Below are positions 19,002 through 27,803 of a stretch of 64,000 nucleotides of DNA, piece after piece. The position numbers were made by a program, and so were the translations under genes. The stretch's first letter is position 1. The number at the start of each line of letters is the position of its first letter. The notes beneath the pieces were generated by a model. That model saw only the letters and a program-made list of their open reading frames with translations. It was not told the DNA's origin and ran no database searches. The DNA comes from Clostridia bacterium (GTDB lineage Bacteria; Bacillota; Clostridia; Oscillospirales; CAG-272): assembly GCA_017503105.1 (NCBI GenBank), contig JAFVTS010000004.1, positions 1 to 64,000 on the forward strand, in the 5' to 3' direction.

Positions 19002-19919
19002 TTATGCGTTCGACTCCTCTACGGCTACCGCTATTACGTCACAATTGCCGAAAATCTCGACACGCCCCCCGCCCGCAGGCATAAAGAAGCTGTCCCCCGC
19101 CGAGAATTTCTCTCCGTCTATCACGCCCTCTCCCGCGGTGCAGGTCAATGATATGAACGATTCGTCCGCGACGAGCTCGCGCCCCTCTGAGCGAAGCTTT
19201 AAAAGCCTTGAGGTAAAGTACTCACATTTTCCGATCACCTCAGGATCGGCAGGATCGGGCACGGACGGCAAATATTTTTCAAGTTTAGATACCTTCATCG
19301 CCTTTTCCACGTGAAGCTCACGCAGATTTCCCTTTGCGTCACGCCGCATATAATCGTAAAGGCGGTAGGTCAAGGTGCTGTTCTGCTGTATCTCAAAAAT
19401 AAGTACGCCTTTCCCTATTGCGTGTATCGTACCGGAGGGAATAAAGTAAACCTCGCCCGCTTTAACCTGCTTGAAATTCAAAAGATCCTCAACGCTTCCG
19501 TCGCCGACAGCCTCGGCAAAGCGCTCGGGCGTTGACTCCTCCCGAAGTCCCATATAAATGCCCGCCCCCTCTTCGGCATCGATAACGTACCACATCTCCG
19601 TCTTGCCGTACTGCCCCTCGTTCTCAAGAGCGTAAGCGTCCGACGGGTGCACCTGCACGGAGAGCTTGTCTGCGGCGTCTATAAACTTCGTGAGCACGGG
19701 AAATGCCTCAAAACGCTCACAAGCCCTACCCCATGTTGATTTTTCAAAGAGGTCCGTGACTTTTTTACCATCCGCCAAAGCCTCCGAACCCGGCACGAAG
19801 GAAAGCTCCCACGACTCACCGAGAGGCCCCTCCGTCTTTCCCTTTCCGTAAACCGATAGGCGCTTACCGCCCCATATACATTCGTGAAGCGACGGTGTAA
19901 GTTTATATACGCTTTTCAT
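19002..19919 (-). CDS. manA: Mannose-6-phosphate isomerase, class I
   Basis: A 305-residue zinc cupin enzyme interconverting mannose-6-phosphate and fructose-6-phosphate. Visible are the WGG element near residue 16, the zinc-site motif VQVHPSDAYA (about 91-100), KTEMWYVID with its conserved glutamate, and FIPSGTIHAIG with the third zinc histidine. Length matches the short Gram-positive type. A strong promoter lies at 20047-20075, giving a leader of about 120 nt. It supplies mannose precursors and fits with the surface glycan genes, although it is in a separate unit. Confidence 0.94.
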   Translation of the reverse strand: MKSVYKLTPSLHECIWGGKRLSVYGKGKTEGPLGESWELSFVPGSEALADGKKVTDLFEKSTWGRACERFEAFPVLTKFIDAADKLSVQVHPSDAYALENEGQYGKTEMWYVIDAEEGAGIYMGLREESTPERFAEAVGDGSVEDLLNFKQVKAGEVYFIPSGTIHAIGKGVLIFEIQQNSTLTYRLYDYMRRDAKGNLRELHVEKAMKVSKLEKYLPSVPDPADPEVIGKCEYFTSRLLKLRSEGRELVADESFISLTCTAGEGVIDGEKFSAGDSFFMPAGGGRVEIFGNCDVIAVAVEESNA

Positions 19920-20046
19920 TTTTTATCTCCCTTTTGCTTAGTATTTTTATTATCCGCCTTCGGTAAAAAGACGCCGATATGCCGACGTCAAGTCTTTCTA
20001 TGAAAAAACTGCCGTCTTATTTCATACCGAGCGGTTTCCGTTTTTC

Positions 20047-20075
20047 ATTTTACCACATCACTCGCTCCGTGTCAA
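20047..20075 (-). promoter_or_regulatory. Promoter of manA
   Basis: On the minus strand: -35 TTGACA (20070-20075), 17-base spacer, -10 TAAAAT (20047-20052). The start would be near 20040. It is back-to-back with the plus-strand promoter at 20149-20157. Confidence 0.85.
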
Positions 20076-20148
20076 GTAGCAAAAAACGCATAAAAATAAT
20101 AATAAATTGTGAACTTTGCAAAAAAGTGTTTATTTTTTAAGGATTATA

Positions 20149-20157
20149 TGTTATAAT
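20149..20157 (+). promoter_or_regulatory. Extended -10 promoter of the DUF1385-prmC unit
   Basis: TG-T-TATAAT (20149-20157) forms an extended -10 element. The region 17 bases upstream is T-rich with no good -35. The start would be about 20164, some 33 bases before the chosen ATG at 20197. Confidence 0.7.
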
Positions 20158-20196
20158 GAAATAACTGCTAAAATATTTAAGTTAAAAGGGTTTAAA

Positions 20197-21309
20197 ATGA
20201 AAAAGGATAATTGTAATATGAACGCTTGCCGCCTTGGCAAAGTCGGCGGTCAGGCAGTCATCGAAGGAGTTATGATGAAGGCGGGCGAAAAGACCGTTAC
20301 TACCTGCCGAAAAGAGGACGGGACCCTCGTCGTGACGGACGGCACATTCCATTCCGTCAGAAAAAAGCATAAAATACTTAACATTCCCATTCTCCGAGGA
20401 GTTATCAACTTCGTAGAGATGATGATACTGTCGGTCAAAACGCTCACCATCTCCGCAGACGCGCTCGACCTCGACGTTGACGAGGACGGAAACAAGCAAG
20501 AGGATTCAAAACTCATCTCGGTGCTTATGATAGCGGCTACCGTACTCGGCGTCGTCCTGGCTATCGGTCTTTTTATGTTCTTGCCGAACTTTTTAACGGG
20601 TCTTTTCAGCGAGTACGTCTTTGAGCTCGGTGCGTGGGAGGCTGTTGCCGAGGGAATTATGAAGATCGCCATTTTCTTAGCCTACCTCTCACTCGTTTCC
20701 TTAATGAAAGATATCAAGCGCACGTTTATGTATCACGGAGCGGAGCACAAATCCATTGCCTGCTTTGAGGCGGGAGCGGAGCTTACACCCGAAAACGCGA
20801 AAAATTACAAGCGCTTCCATCCGAGATGCGGAACAAGCTTTATGTTCTTTATGATACTTCTCGGAATTATTGCAGGACTTTTCGTGAAGCTGATATTCGA
20901 CGACCTTCACACCGTTGCTTACACGGGCATAAGACTTGCCCTGCTCCCCGTCGTTATGGGTCTTGGATACGAGTTCATTCTCTTCGCGGGCAAGCACGAC
21001 AACGCCCTCACCCGTATACTCTCCGCCCCGGGTCTTTGGGTTCAAAGAATCACTACGAAAGAGCCGACGGAGGATATGCTTGAGGTCGCGATAATCTCGC
21101 TCAAATGCGCCCTTCGCGACGAGTTCCCGGATTTTAAAGAATTTTACGAGCAAAGGCCGTGGGAATCGAGAGCCGACGGCGAAAGCTCCGAATCTGACGG
21201 TGCCGTTTCCGAGGATGCGGAACTCTCTTCCGAAGCAAAGACCGCCTCCGAGTCTGATATAATGCCCGAAAATGACGCGACCGCAACAGAGGACGCGAAA
21301 GAGCAATGA
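20197..21309 (+). CDS. DUF1385 (YqhQ-like) membrane protein with acidic tail
   Basis: A 370-residue membrane protein when started at the ATG at 20197, after AAAAGGG. An earlier in-frame ATG at 20116 lies upstream of the promoter -10 and is rejected. The N-terminus carries the family signature GGQAVIEGVMMK; hydrophobic segments follow around residues 100-180 and 210-275, with the conserved YHGAEHKSIACFE and HPRCGTSF stretches between. The function of DUF1385 is unknown. The last 45 residues are an acidic, Ser/Ala-rich tail not needed for the core. It overlaps prmC by four bases (ATGA), a pairing also found in other Firmicutes. Confidence 0.92.
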   Translation: MKKDNCNMNACRLGKVGGQAVIEGVMMKAGEKTVTTCRKEDGTLVVTDGTFHSVRKKHKILNIPILRGVINFVEMMILSVKTLTISADALDLDVDEDGNKQEDSKLISVLMIAATVLGVVLAIGLFMFLPNFLTGLFSEYVFELGAWEAVAEGIMKIAIFLAYLSLVSLMKDIKRTFMYHGAEHKSIACFEAGAELTPENAKNYKRFHPRCGTSFMFFMILLGIIAGLFVKLIFDDLHTVAYTGIRLALLPVVMGLGYEFILFAGKHDNALTRILSAPGLWVQRITTKEPTEDMLEVAIISLKCALRDEFPDFKEFYEQRPWESRADGESSESDGAVSEDAELSSEAKTASESDIMPENDATATEDAKEQ

Positions 21310-22121
21310 CACTGAGGGACGCTGTCAAGATACTTTCCCTCGCGGGGATAGAGAACGCCGCGGACGAGGCAAGAATGCTCTTCTCCGAGCTTATGGGTCT
21401 TAGGCGCGAGGCTCTCGTATTTGAAAATCCGACGGCTGACGCCCGCACCGAGGATGCCGTAAAAAGGCGCGCGGAGCGTGTGCCTTTCGCATACGTGCTC
21501 GGATACTCGTACTTTTATAATGAAAAATACACGGTCAACGAAAGCTGCCTCGTTCCGAGACAGGAAACGGAGCTGCTCGTCGACTTTGCGGTAAAAAATA
21601 TTCCGGAGGGAGAAAGTTTTCTTGATCTTTGTACGGGGTCGGGATGTATTGGCATCTCCGTCTTGAAGAACACCGCACATACGCGGGCGGTACTTGCCGA
21701 TCTTTCGGAATCGGCGCTCTCGCTTGCGGCTGAAAACGCGCGGCAAAACGGAGTTGCGGAAAGGGCCGAGTTCGTTCTCGCGGACGTACTCTCAGCACCT
21801 CTCTTGGCTTCCGAAAAAGTCTTCGCGGTTTTATCGAACCCTCCTTACGTCAGGGACGAGGTGTACGGATCCCTCTCACCCGAGGTTATGTGCGAGCCCA
21901 AGATGGCGCTCGTCGGAGGTACGGACGGAGCCGATTTTTACAGACGATTGACAGAGCTTTACAAGGACGGAATAAAAGAAGAGGGCTTCATACTCTTTGA
22001 GATCGGCTTTGATCAGGGCAATATACTGCGGGATATTGCAAAAAACAACTCTCTCGACTGTGAAATAATCAAGGATTTTTCGGGGCTTGACCGTCTTGCC
22101 CTTTTGAAACGCAAAAAATAA
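21306..22121 (+). CDS. prmC: Peptide chain release factor N5-glutamine methyltransferase
   Basis: A 271-residue SAM-dependent enzyme that methylates the GGQ glutamine of release factors RF1 and RF2. The catalytic NPPY motif is in LSNPPYVRDEV (about residue 177), and the SAM-binding motif is LDLCTGSGCIGI (about 107-118). The RQETELLVDF element is typical of PrmC. Its start overlaps the DUF1385 stop by four bases. In many Firmicutes prfA is next to it; no prfA is seen here. Confidence 0.95.
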   Translation: MTLRDAVKILSLAGIENAADEARMLFSELMGLRREALVFENPTADARTEDAVKRRAERVPFAYVLGYSYFYNEKYTVNESCLVPRQETELLVDFAVKNIPEGESFLDLCTGSGCIGISVLKNTAHTRAVLADLSESALSLAAENARQNGVAERAEFVLADVLSAPLLASEKVFAVLSNPPYVRDEVYGSLSPEVMCEPKMALVGGTDGADFYRRLTELYKDGIKEEGFILFEIGFDQGNILRDIAKNNSLDCEIIKDFSGLDRLALLKRKK

Positions 22122-22187
22122 TATCCGCCCTATCGTTTTCAACTTTCGGGCAAAGCTTGCATATACTGCGCTTGAGGTGATTTGAAC

Positions 22188-23228
22188 TTGAAGGCATATG
22201 CAGGCTTAAAGAAAAATAAAAAGACCGTTGCCGTCATATTCGGCGGCAAGGGTGCCGAGCACGATATATCGGTGCTCAGCGGAAAATTCGTAATGAAAAG
22301 CATCGACCGCGACGGTCTTTCGGTGCTTCCCGTCTTCATCGACCGCGGCGGCGATTGGTATTTGCAAAACGGCAAAAAGAACGTTCCCGTATCGCCCGTC
22401 AGAAAACGCGGCAAAGGCGGACTTTTGCGCGGCAGGCGCTTCGTGGAGCTTGACGCCGCCTTTCCGATTCTCCACGGCGACTTTGGAGAGGACGGGCGCG
22501 TGCAGGGGCTTTTGGAAGCGCTCGGCATCCCCTTCGTCGGATGCGACACGCAAGGCGGTGCTTTAGCAGCGGATAAGGTGTTTACCAAAGCTCTCGCCCA
22601 CTCGATCGGCATACCTACTCTGCCGTGGCTCTCAAGCGCGGGAAAGACGCGCGAGGAGTTTTCTTCGGAATGCGAGAGGACGTTTGGCTTTCCGATATTC
22701 ATAAAGCCCGCAAGGCTCGGCAGCTCCATTGGAGCGGGAGCGGCAAAGGACCGTGAAGAGCTTGAAGAAAAAGTCCGCGCGGCATACGAAATAAGCGCAG
22801 GGACGGTTATGGCGGAGCCGTGTCTTTGCGGCGCGCGCGAGCTTGAGTGCGCATACCTTAGAACAGGTGGCAAAACGCACGTCACGCCGCCCGGGGAAAT
22901 AAGACTTTCGGGCGACGGATTTTACTGCTACGAGGAAAAATACGGTGAGAAGAGCCGCGCGGAAATTTTCCGCAAAGCAGACGTTCCCGAAGAGATTTCC
23001 AACGAAGTAAGGAAATACTCCGAGGCTCTGTGTCTTGCGGCAGGAATAAAAGGCATCGCAAGGATAGATTTCTTCCTCCACGGCGAAAAAATATACTTCA
23101 ACGAAATAAACACTATGCCCGGTATGACCGAAGCAAGCCTTTACCCCGCAATGATAGAGGGTATCGGTATAACGCCCACCGAAATGATAACGGGTCTTGT
23201 CAAAGACATTATCGGAGGTGCGGTGTGA
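22188..23228 (+). CDS. ddl: D-alanine--D-alanine ligase (TTG start)
   Basis: A 346-residue ATP-grasp enzyme making D-Ala-D-Ala for peptidoglycan in the cytoplasm. Landmarks are VIFGGKGAEHDISVLS near the N-terminus, the ATP-grasp segment FPIFIKPARLGSSIGAG, FYCYEEKYG (the tyrosine of this loop goes with D-Ala-D-Ala rather than D-Ala-D-Lac specificity), and FNEINTMPGMT with metal-binding residues. TTG at 22188 is preferred because GAGGTGA lies seven bases before it; another TTG at 22182 is too close to that site. It overlaps murI by four bases. Confidence 0.93.
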   Translation: MKAYAGLKKNKKTVAVIFGGKGAEHDISVLSGKFVMKSIDRDGLSVLPVFIDRGGDWYLQNGKKNVPVSPVRKRGKGGLLRGRRFVELDAAFPILHGDFGEDGRVQGLLEALGIPFVGCDTQGGALAADKVFTKALAHSIGIPTLPWLSSAGKTREEFSSECERTFGFPIFIKPARLGSSIGAGAAKDREELEEKVRAAYEISAGTVMAEPCLCGARELECAYLRTGGKTHVTPPGEIRLSGDGFYCYEEKYGEKSRAEIFRKADVPEEISNEVRKYSEALCLAAGIKGIARIDFFLHGEKIYFNEINTMPGMTEASLYPAMIEGIGITPTEMITGLVKDIIGGAV

Positions 23229-23905
23229 TAGGTATATTCGACTCGGGCGCAGGCGGACTTGCGGCGCTTTCAGAGCTCAGGAAGCTCTCTCCGAACGAGG
23301 ATATACTTTTTCTTGCCGACAGAAAAAACGCCCCGTACGGCACGAAGAGTGAGAAAGAGGTGCTCCGCCTTGCTGAAAACAACATATCAAGGCTGCTCTT
23401 TTCGGGTGCAAGCAGCGTGCTTATCGCGTGCTGTACGGCAAGCACGGTGCACGAAAAGCTACCGCCGCCTTTAAAGGAACGCTCCGTGCCTATAATAGAG
23501 CCCGCGGCAAAGCTCGCCGCCGCTTCTACGAAAAACGGAAACATAGCCGTTATAGCAACCGAGAGAACGGTTAAAAGCGGAGCTTTCGGAAGAGCGATAA
23601 GGCGCGTCGACCCGACCTTCAGAGTAAAGGAATACCCCGCTCAAGAGCTTGTCGAGATCGCAGAGAGGGTCGCGGCAGGAGAAAGCGCAGACCGCTTCGC
23701 GCGTGAAAAGATCAAAGAAATCCTCGACGCTTCTCTTTCGGACGGAGCCGACACGCTCGTGCTCGGCTGCACTCACTTTTCGCACTTAAAGGAAATAATT
23801 AAAAGCCAAGCTAAAGGTATAAAAATAATCGATTCGGCAAAAATCGGAGCCGAGCACATCGCAAACGGCGCGGGCTGCGGCTTCGGAGCAACGGTATTCC
23901 TATAA
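23225..23905 (+). CDS. murI: Glutamate racemase, short and with an altered active-site motif
   Basis: A 226-residue Asp/Glu racemase that provides D-glutamate for peptidoglycan. GTG at 23225 is chosen because GGAGG stands six bases upstream and the protein then begins IGIFDSGAGGL, the family N-terminus. The second catalytic cysteine is in VLGCTHF. The first catalytic loop reads IACCTAST where the family almost always has ACNTA: the substrate-binding Asn is replaced by Cys. The protein is also about 30-40 residues shorter than usual MurI. Overlap with ddl (GTGA) supports a shared cell-wall role. Confidence 0.88.
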   Translation: MIGIFDSGAGGLAALSELRKLSPNEDILFLADRKNAPYGTKSEKEVLRLAENNISRLLFSGASSVLIACCTASTVHEKLPPPLKERSVPIIEPAAKLAAASTKNGNIAVIATERTVKSGAFGRAIRRVDPTFRVKEYPAQELVEIAERVAAGESADRFAREKIKEILDASLSDGADTLVLGCTHFSHLKEIIKSQAKGIKIIDSAKIGAEHIANGAGCGFGATVFL

Positions 23906-23943
23906 AGCCGAGGAACTCATAAAAAGAAAGGAAAACACGAAAA

Positions 23944-24297
23944 ATGGCAAAATACAGACGAGGCAGAATAAACGACGCCGTGGCAGAGGAGCTTGCGATA
24001 GCACTCGGCGAGGTAAGAGAGCCGAAGGTCGTAAACAATTTCATCAGCATAACGAGAGCCGAGGTTGCGCCGGACTTAAAATACGCGACCGTATACTTCT
24101 CTTGCATAGGTGACGCAAAGGAGGCTGCCGAGGGTCTCAGAAAATGCACGGGTATGCTCCGCCATCACCTCGCAACTACTTTGAATCTCCGCATAACGCC
24201 CGAGCTTAACTTCGTTAAGGACGGCTCAATAGAGCACGGCGCGAGAATCGCCGAGCTGCTTGAGGAGATAAAATCCGACGGAGCAAAAGACAAATGA
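23944..24297 (+). CDS. rbfA: Ribosome-binding factor A
   Basis: A 117-residue KH-fold protein that assists maturation of the 5' end of 16S rRNA in the 30S subunit. The start RRGRINDAVAEELAIAL, the FISITRAEVAPDLKYATVYF stretch and the LRITPELNFVKDGSIEHG end segment are typical. The end overlaps the nrnA start by four bases (ATGA). The usual upstream partners nusA and infB are missing in this window, so this is a trimmed version of the nusA-infB-rbfA-nrnA cluster. Confidence 0.95.
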   Translation: MAKYRRGRINDAVAEELAIALGEVREPKVVNNFISITRAEVAPDLKYATVYFSCIGDAKEAAEGLRKCTGMLRHHLATTLNLRITPELNFVKDGSIEHGARIAELLEEIKSDGAKDK

Positions 24298-25268
24298 GCG
24301 CATATAAAGATCTGACGGCAAAAGAGGCGGCGGAAAGACTGCTTACCATAGACCGCCCCGTAATTCTTATCCACGTGAATCCCGACGCCGACACGGTAGG
24401 AAGCGCCGCAGCCTTGGCGCGGGTGTTCTCGGCGCTCGGCAAGCGTGCCGAATTCGTTTGCGACGACGAGATACCGTCACGGCTTGAGTTTTTGACGGGT
24501 GGCCTTACGCGCGCCGAGAGCACTGACGGTGCCGAGATCGTCAGCATAGACGTTGCCGCACCGAAGCAGGGCGGAAAAACGCTTGAGGCGCTTCCTTCCG
24601 TCGCTCTTATGATAGACCATCACGAATTTGGTGAAAAATTCGCGGACTCTTACACCGTCGCAGGCGCGTCAAGCGCGGCGGAGGTCTTGCTTGATATCAT
24701 CGACGTGCTTGCGGATATGGGAAAGCTCACTCTCACAAAAGAGATAGCCGAGCCGCTTTACGCCGCTATATCTTCCGACACCGGCGGCTTCCGTTTTTCA
24801 AACGCAACCGCGAAGACCTTCCGCTTGGCGGCAAGACTGATCGAAACGGGAATAGACCACGCGGACATATCGCATAAGCTCTTCTTCTCAAAATCAAAAG
24901 AACAGGTAAAGGCTGAGAGCTTCATAGGAGAACGTACCGAGCTCTTCGCGGACGGAAGGATAGCAGTTTCCCTCCACACCGCAAAGGACAGAGAAAGCCT
25001 TGGGCTTTCGGAGGGGCATTTCGACTGCGCCATAGACGTGCCGAGGAGCATCGCGGGCGTTGAGATAGCCGCCGTTATAAGAGAAACGGGCAGCGGTGCG
25101 TTCAAGGCTTCCATTCGCTCAACGGGTCCGAACGTCGCCGAGGTCGCAAAAAAATTCGGTGGCGGCGGTCACGTGAGGGCGGCAGGCTGCTCTCCCGAGG
25201 GAAAAGATATAAACGAGGCAAAAGAAAAGCTCGTAAAAGAACTTGAAAAACTTATAGAGGCAAAATAA
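24294..25268 (+). CDS. nrnA: DHH-family bifunctional oligoribonuclease/pAp phosphatase
   Basis: A 324-residue DHH/DHHA1 phosphoesterase that degrades nanoRNAs and converts pAp to AMP in the cytoplasm. Motifs seen are HVNPDADTVGSA (metal ligands, about residues 23-34), the DHH motif IDHHEFG (about 103-109), SSDTGGFRFSN, and the C-terminal DHHA1 motif GGGGHVRAAG. Length is normal for NrnA. It is coupled to rbfA at its 5' end and to galU at its 3' end, where the stop and the galU start share one base. Confidence 0.94.
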   Translation: MSAYKDLTAKEAAERLLTIDRPVILIHVNPDADTVGSAAALARVFSALGKRAEFVCDDEIPSRLEFLTGGLTRAESTDGAEIVSIDVAAPKQGGKTLEALPSVALMIDHHEFGEKFADSYTVAGASSAAEVLLDIIDVLADMGKLTLTKEIAEPLYAAISSDTGGFRFSNATAKTFRLAARLIETGIDHADISHKLFFSKSKEQVKAESFIGERTELFADGRIAVSLHTAKDRESLGLSEGHFDCAIDVPRSIAGVEIAAVIRETGSGAFKASIRSTGPNVAEVAKKFGGGGHVRAAGCSPEGKDINEAKEKLVKELEKLIEAK

Positions 25269-26152
25269 TGAATAACGTAAAAAGAGTCAAGAAAGCAATA
25301 ATTCCCGCGGCGGGACTCGGAACGCGTATGCTCCCCTACTCTCACGCCGTGCCCAAGGAGATGCTTCCGATAGTTGACGTGCCCGCGATCTACACCCTCG
25401 TCAAGGAGGCTGTCGATTCGGGTATTACCGACATTCTCATTATCACGAACAGAGGCAAGGAGGCGATGGAAAACTTCTTTGACCACTCGCTCGAATATCA
25501 AAGAGCTCTCAGGGCAAAGGGGAAAGATGCGGACGCGGACAAGTTGGCAGAGATCGCTGATATGGCAAACGTATTCTTCTTACGTCAGAAGTCCACGAAG
25601 GGTCTTGGACACGCTGTCGGTTGCGCACGCTCGTTTATAGCGGACGAGCCGTTTTTGGTGCTCTACGGAGATGATATAATATTCTCCGACGTGCCCGTTT
25701 GCAAGCAGCTGACGGACGTTTACGAAAAGTACGGACGTCCCGTCGTCGGAGTTAAGCCCGTACCAAAGGAGCAGCTTCATAAATACTGCTCCTTGAAGGT
25801 AGAAAAAACCGACACCGAGGGCACGTATTTTTGCACCGATATGATAGAAAAGCCGAAGGAGGGCGAGGAATTTTCAAACCTCTCCATTCTCGGACGAGTC
25901 CTCCTGACTCCCGACGTCTTTGACATTATCGACGGTCTTTCTCCCGGGGCGGGCGGTGAGTATCAGCTCACCGACGCTATGGCAAAGCTCGCGCGCAAAG
26001 AGGGAGTTTACGCCCTTGAATTTGAAGGGGACAGATACGACCTCGGCTCAAAGCTCGGCTTCCTTAAAGCAAACGTGATAAAAGGGCTTGAGCACCCCGA
26101 AACGGGCGAGGAATTCCGCGAATACCTGAAGCAACTCGCAAAGGAGCTTTGA
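25268..26152 (+). CDS. galU: UTP--glucose-1-phosphate uridylyltransferase
   Basis: A 294-residue nucleotidyltransferase producing UDP-glucose. The signature AIIPAAGLGTRMLPYS is at residues 11-26, with KEMLPIVDVPAIY following, then GLGHAVGCAR, LYGDDIIF, MIEKPKEGE and FEGDRYDLGSKLGFLKA, all characteristic of bacterial GalU. It is unusual in sitting between nrnA and rimI rather than in the polysaccharide cluster. UDP-glucose serves glycan and glycolipid synthesis, so it plausibly supports the rhamnan-like locus at 3780-18108. Confidence 0.96.
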   Translation: MNNVKRVKKAIIPAAGLGTRMLPYSHAVPKEMLPIVDVPAIYTLVKEAVDSGITDILIITNRGKEAMENFFDHSLEYQRALRAKGKDADADKLAEIADMANVFFLRQKSTKGLGHAVGCARSFIADEPFLVLYGDDIIFSDVPVCKQLTDVYEKYGRPVVGVKPVPKEQLHKYCSLKVEKTDTEGTYFCTDMIEKPKEGEEFSNLSILGRVLLTPDVFDIIDGLSPGAGGEYQLTDAMAKLARKEGVYALEFEGDRYDLGSKLGFLKANVIKGLEHPETGEEFREYLKQLAKEL

Positions 26153-26153
26153 T

Positions 26154-26618
26154 ATGGATTTTAAACGCGCGGGTGCAGATGACGCGTCGGGCATAGCGGA
26201 GCTTGAAAGGGAAATATTCACCGACCCGTGGGACGAGCGCTCGGTGAGGGACTGTATAGGAAGAGGCGGTATGTGCTTCGTCGCAAAAGACGAGTCGGGC
26301 GTTATCGCTTACGTAATAGGAACGCTTATCGCCCCTGAGGGCGAGATATACCGTATAGCGGTAAAGGAATCGAAAAGGCAGCGCGGCATCGGCTACCGTC
26401 TTCTCGATTACGCCGTCAAGACCGAGCGCGGTCGCGGACTCGAAACGCTGTTTCTCGAAGTCAGACGGGAAAACGCGGCGGCGCGCGCACTTTATAAGGC
26501 TTACGGTTTTTCGGAGATCGCCGTGAGAAAGGGGTATTATAAAAACCCGCCCGACGACGCGGTAGTTATGCTGAAATCAAGTCCCGCCGACTTAAAGATG
26601 CCCTACGGAGAAAACTAA
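26154..26618 (+). CDS. rimI: Ribosomal protein S18 alanine N-acetyltransferase family protein
   Basis: A 154-residue GNAT acetyltransferase. The acetyl-CoA-binding motif A is seen as YRIAVKESKRQRGIGYRLL (Q/R-x-x-G-x-G/Y) and the FLEVRRENAAARALYKAYGF stretch is the RimI signature. The N-terminus IAELEREIFTDPW matches RimI too. It precedes tsaD, the usual arrangement (often tsaE-tsaB-rimI-tsaD), but tsaE and tsaB are not visible here. Only one base separates it from galU. Confidence 0.92.
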   Translation: MDFKRAGADDASGIAELEREIFTDPWDERSVRDCIGRGGMCFVAKDESGVIAYVIGTLIAPEGEIYRIAVKESKRQRGIGYRLLDYAVKTERGRGLETLFLEVRRENAAARALYKAYGFSEIAVRKGYYKNPPDDAVVMLKSSPADLKMPYGEN

Positions 26619-26637
26619 GAGGAAAATTCAATAAAAT

Positions 26638-27714
26638 ATGTACATAATGGCTTTTGAAAGCTCGTGCGACGAAACGAGCGCCGCCGTCGTTGAATACAAG
26701 GACGGAAAATTTACCGTAAAATCAAATATCGTCGCCTCGCAGATAGAAACGCACCGCCTTTACGGCGGCGTAGTGCCCGAGATCGCAAGCAGAGCGCACA
26801 CCGAGGCGATATCCAAAATAAGCTACGAGGCACTCGCGGAGGCTGAAATTTCCCCGAGAGATGTCGGTCTTATCGCCGTCACGGCAAACCCCGGACTCAT
26901 CGGAGCCCTGCTCGTCGGAGTCAATTTTGCCAAGGCGCTTGCCGCGGCGTGGAGTATTCCGCTCGTCGGGGTCGATCACATAAAGGGGCATATTGCCGCC
27001 TGCTACCTTGACGCGGACGGGAACGTGCCAAAGCCGCCGTACGTAGCTCTTGCCACCTCGGGCGGTCATACCGCAATATATAAAGCGGAAAGCTACACCG
27101 TAATGCGCCCGATAGGCACGACGAGGGACGACGCCATAGGCGAGTCCTTTGACAAGATAGGAAGAATAATAGGAATTCCCTACCCCGCAGGAGCAGGCTT
27201 TGACGCGCTCTCGCGCGAAGGCTTTATCGAAGCTACGGGGGACAGCGAGGAGTTCTACTCAAAATACAGAAGATCGGCGGCATTCGGGGAGTTTAACCTT
27301 CCCTCGCCCGCCCTTCGCGACGGCTCGCTCGACTTCTCCTTCTCGGGACTTAAGACGGCGGCGATAAATCTGCTCCACCGATACGAGCAAAACGGCGAGG
27401 AGCTTCCCCGCGCAAGGTTTGCGGCAAGATACACGTACGAGGCGGTAGAAGCCGTGGCGCAAAAGATAGACGAGGCGCTGAGAAGAAATCCCGGATGTGA
27501 CCTTGCCGTCGCGGGAGGTGTCGCGGCAAACTCGCATTTAAGAAAAAGACTCTCGGAGCTAACTGCCTCTCACGGCGTGAAGCTTTTCATTCCGCCGATA
27601 AAGCTTTGCGCGGATAACGCGGCAATGATAGCGGCCCAGGGGTATTACGACTTTGTTTCGGGAAAAAGAGCGGATTCCTCGTTAAACGCAAGTGCTCTTG
27701 ACTCGGAATGCTGA
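26638..27714 (+). CDS. tsaD: tRNA N6-adenosine threonylcarbamoyltransferase
   Basis: A 358-residue ASKHA-fold protein that transfers the threonylcarbamoyl group to A37 of ANN-decoding tRNAs. Motifs are FESSCDETS near the N-terminus, the iron-binding pair in VDHIKGHIAAC (His-x4-His), ATSGGHT, and VAGGVAANSHLR with CADNAAMIA toward the end. An ATG at 26647 (MAFESSCDE) is an alternative start; GAGGA upstream is far from either. It acts with TsaB and TsaE, encoded elsewhere. Confidence 0.96.
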   Translation: MYIMAFESSCDETSAAVVEYKDGKFTVKSNIVASQIETHRLYGGVVPEIASRAHTEAISKISYEALAEAEISPRDVGLIAVTANPGLIGALLVGVNFAKALAAAWSIPLVGVDHIKGHIAACYLDADGNVPKPPYVALATSGGHTAIYKAESYTVMRPIGTTRDDAIGESFDKIGRIIGIPYPAGAGFDALSREGFIEATGDSEEFYSKYRRSAAFGEFNLPSPALRDGSLDFSFSGLKTAAINLLHRYEQNGEELPRARFAARYTYEAVEAVAQKIDEALRRNPGCDLAVAGGVAANSHLRKRLSELTASHGVKLFIPPIKLCADNAAMIAAQGYYDFVSGKRADSSLNASALDSEC

Positions 27715-27803
27715 GTGCAACCGACGAACACCGCGCCGTTGTTTTTCGGCTTTGAATTTTTAAGGAACATACTCAAACATTTTTTAAAAGAGGATTTACA
27801 TAT

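Noticed and set aside
19920-20046. Short open frame and small GACG/CGTC stem in the manA leader
   Set aside because: The frame has eight codons without a ribosome binding site and the stem is four base pairs; both are expected by chance.
27715-27803. Rex operator upstream of rex
   Set aside because: No inverted repeat resembling TTGTGA-N6-TCACAA was found in the gap.
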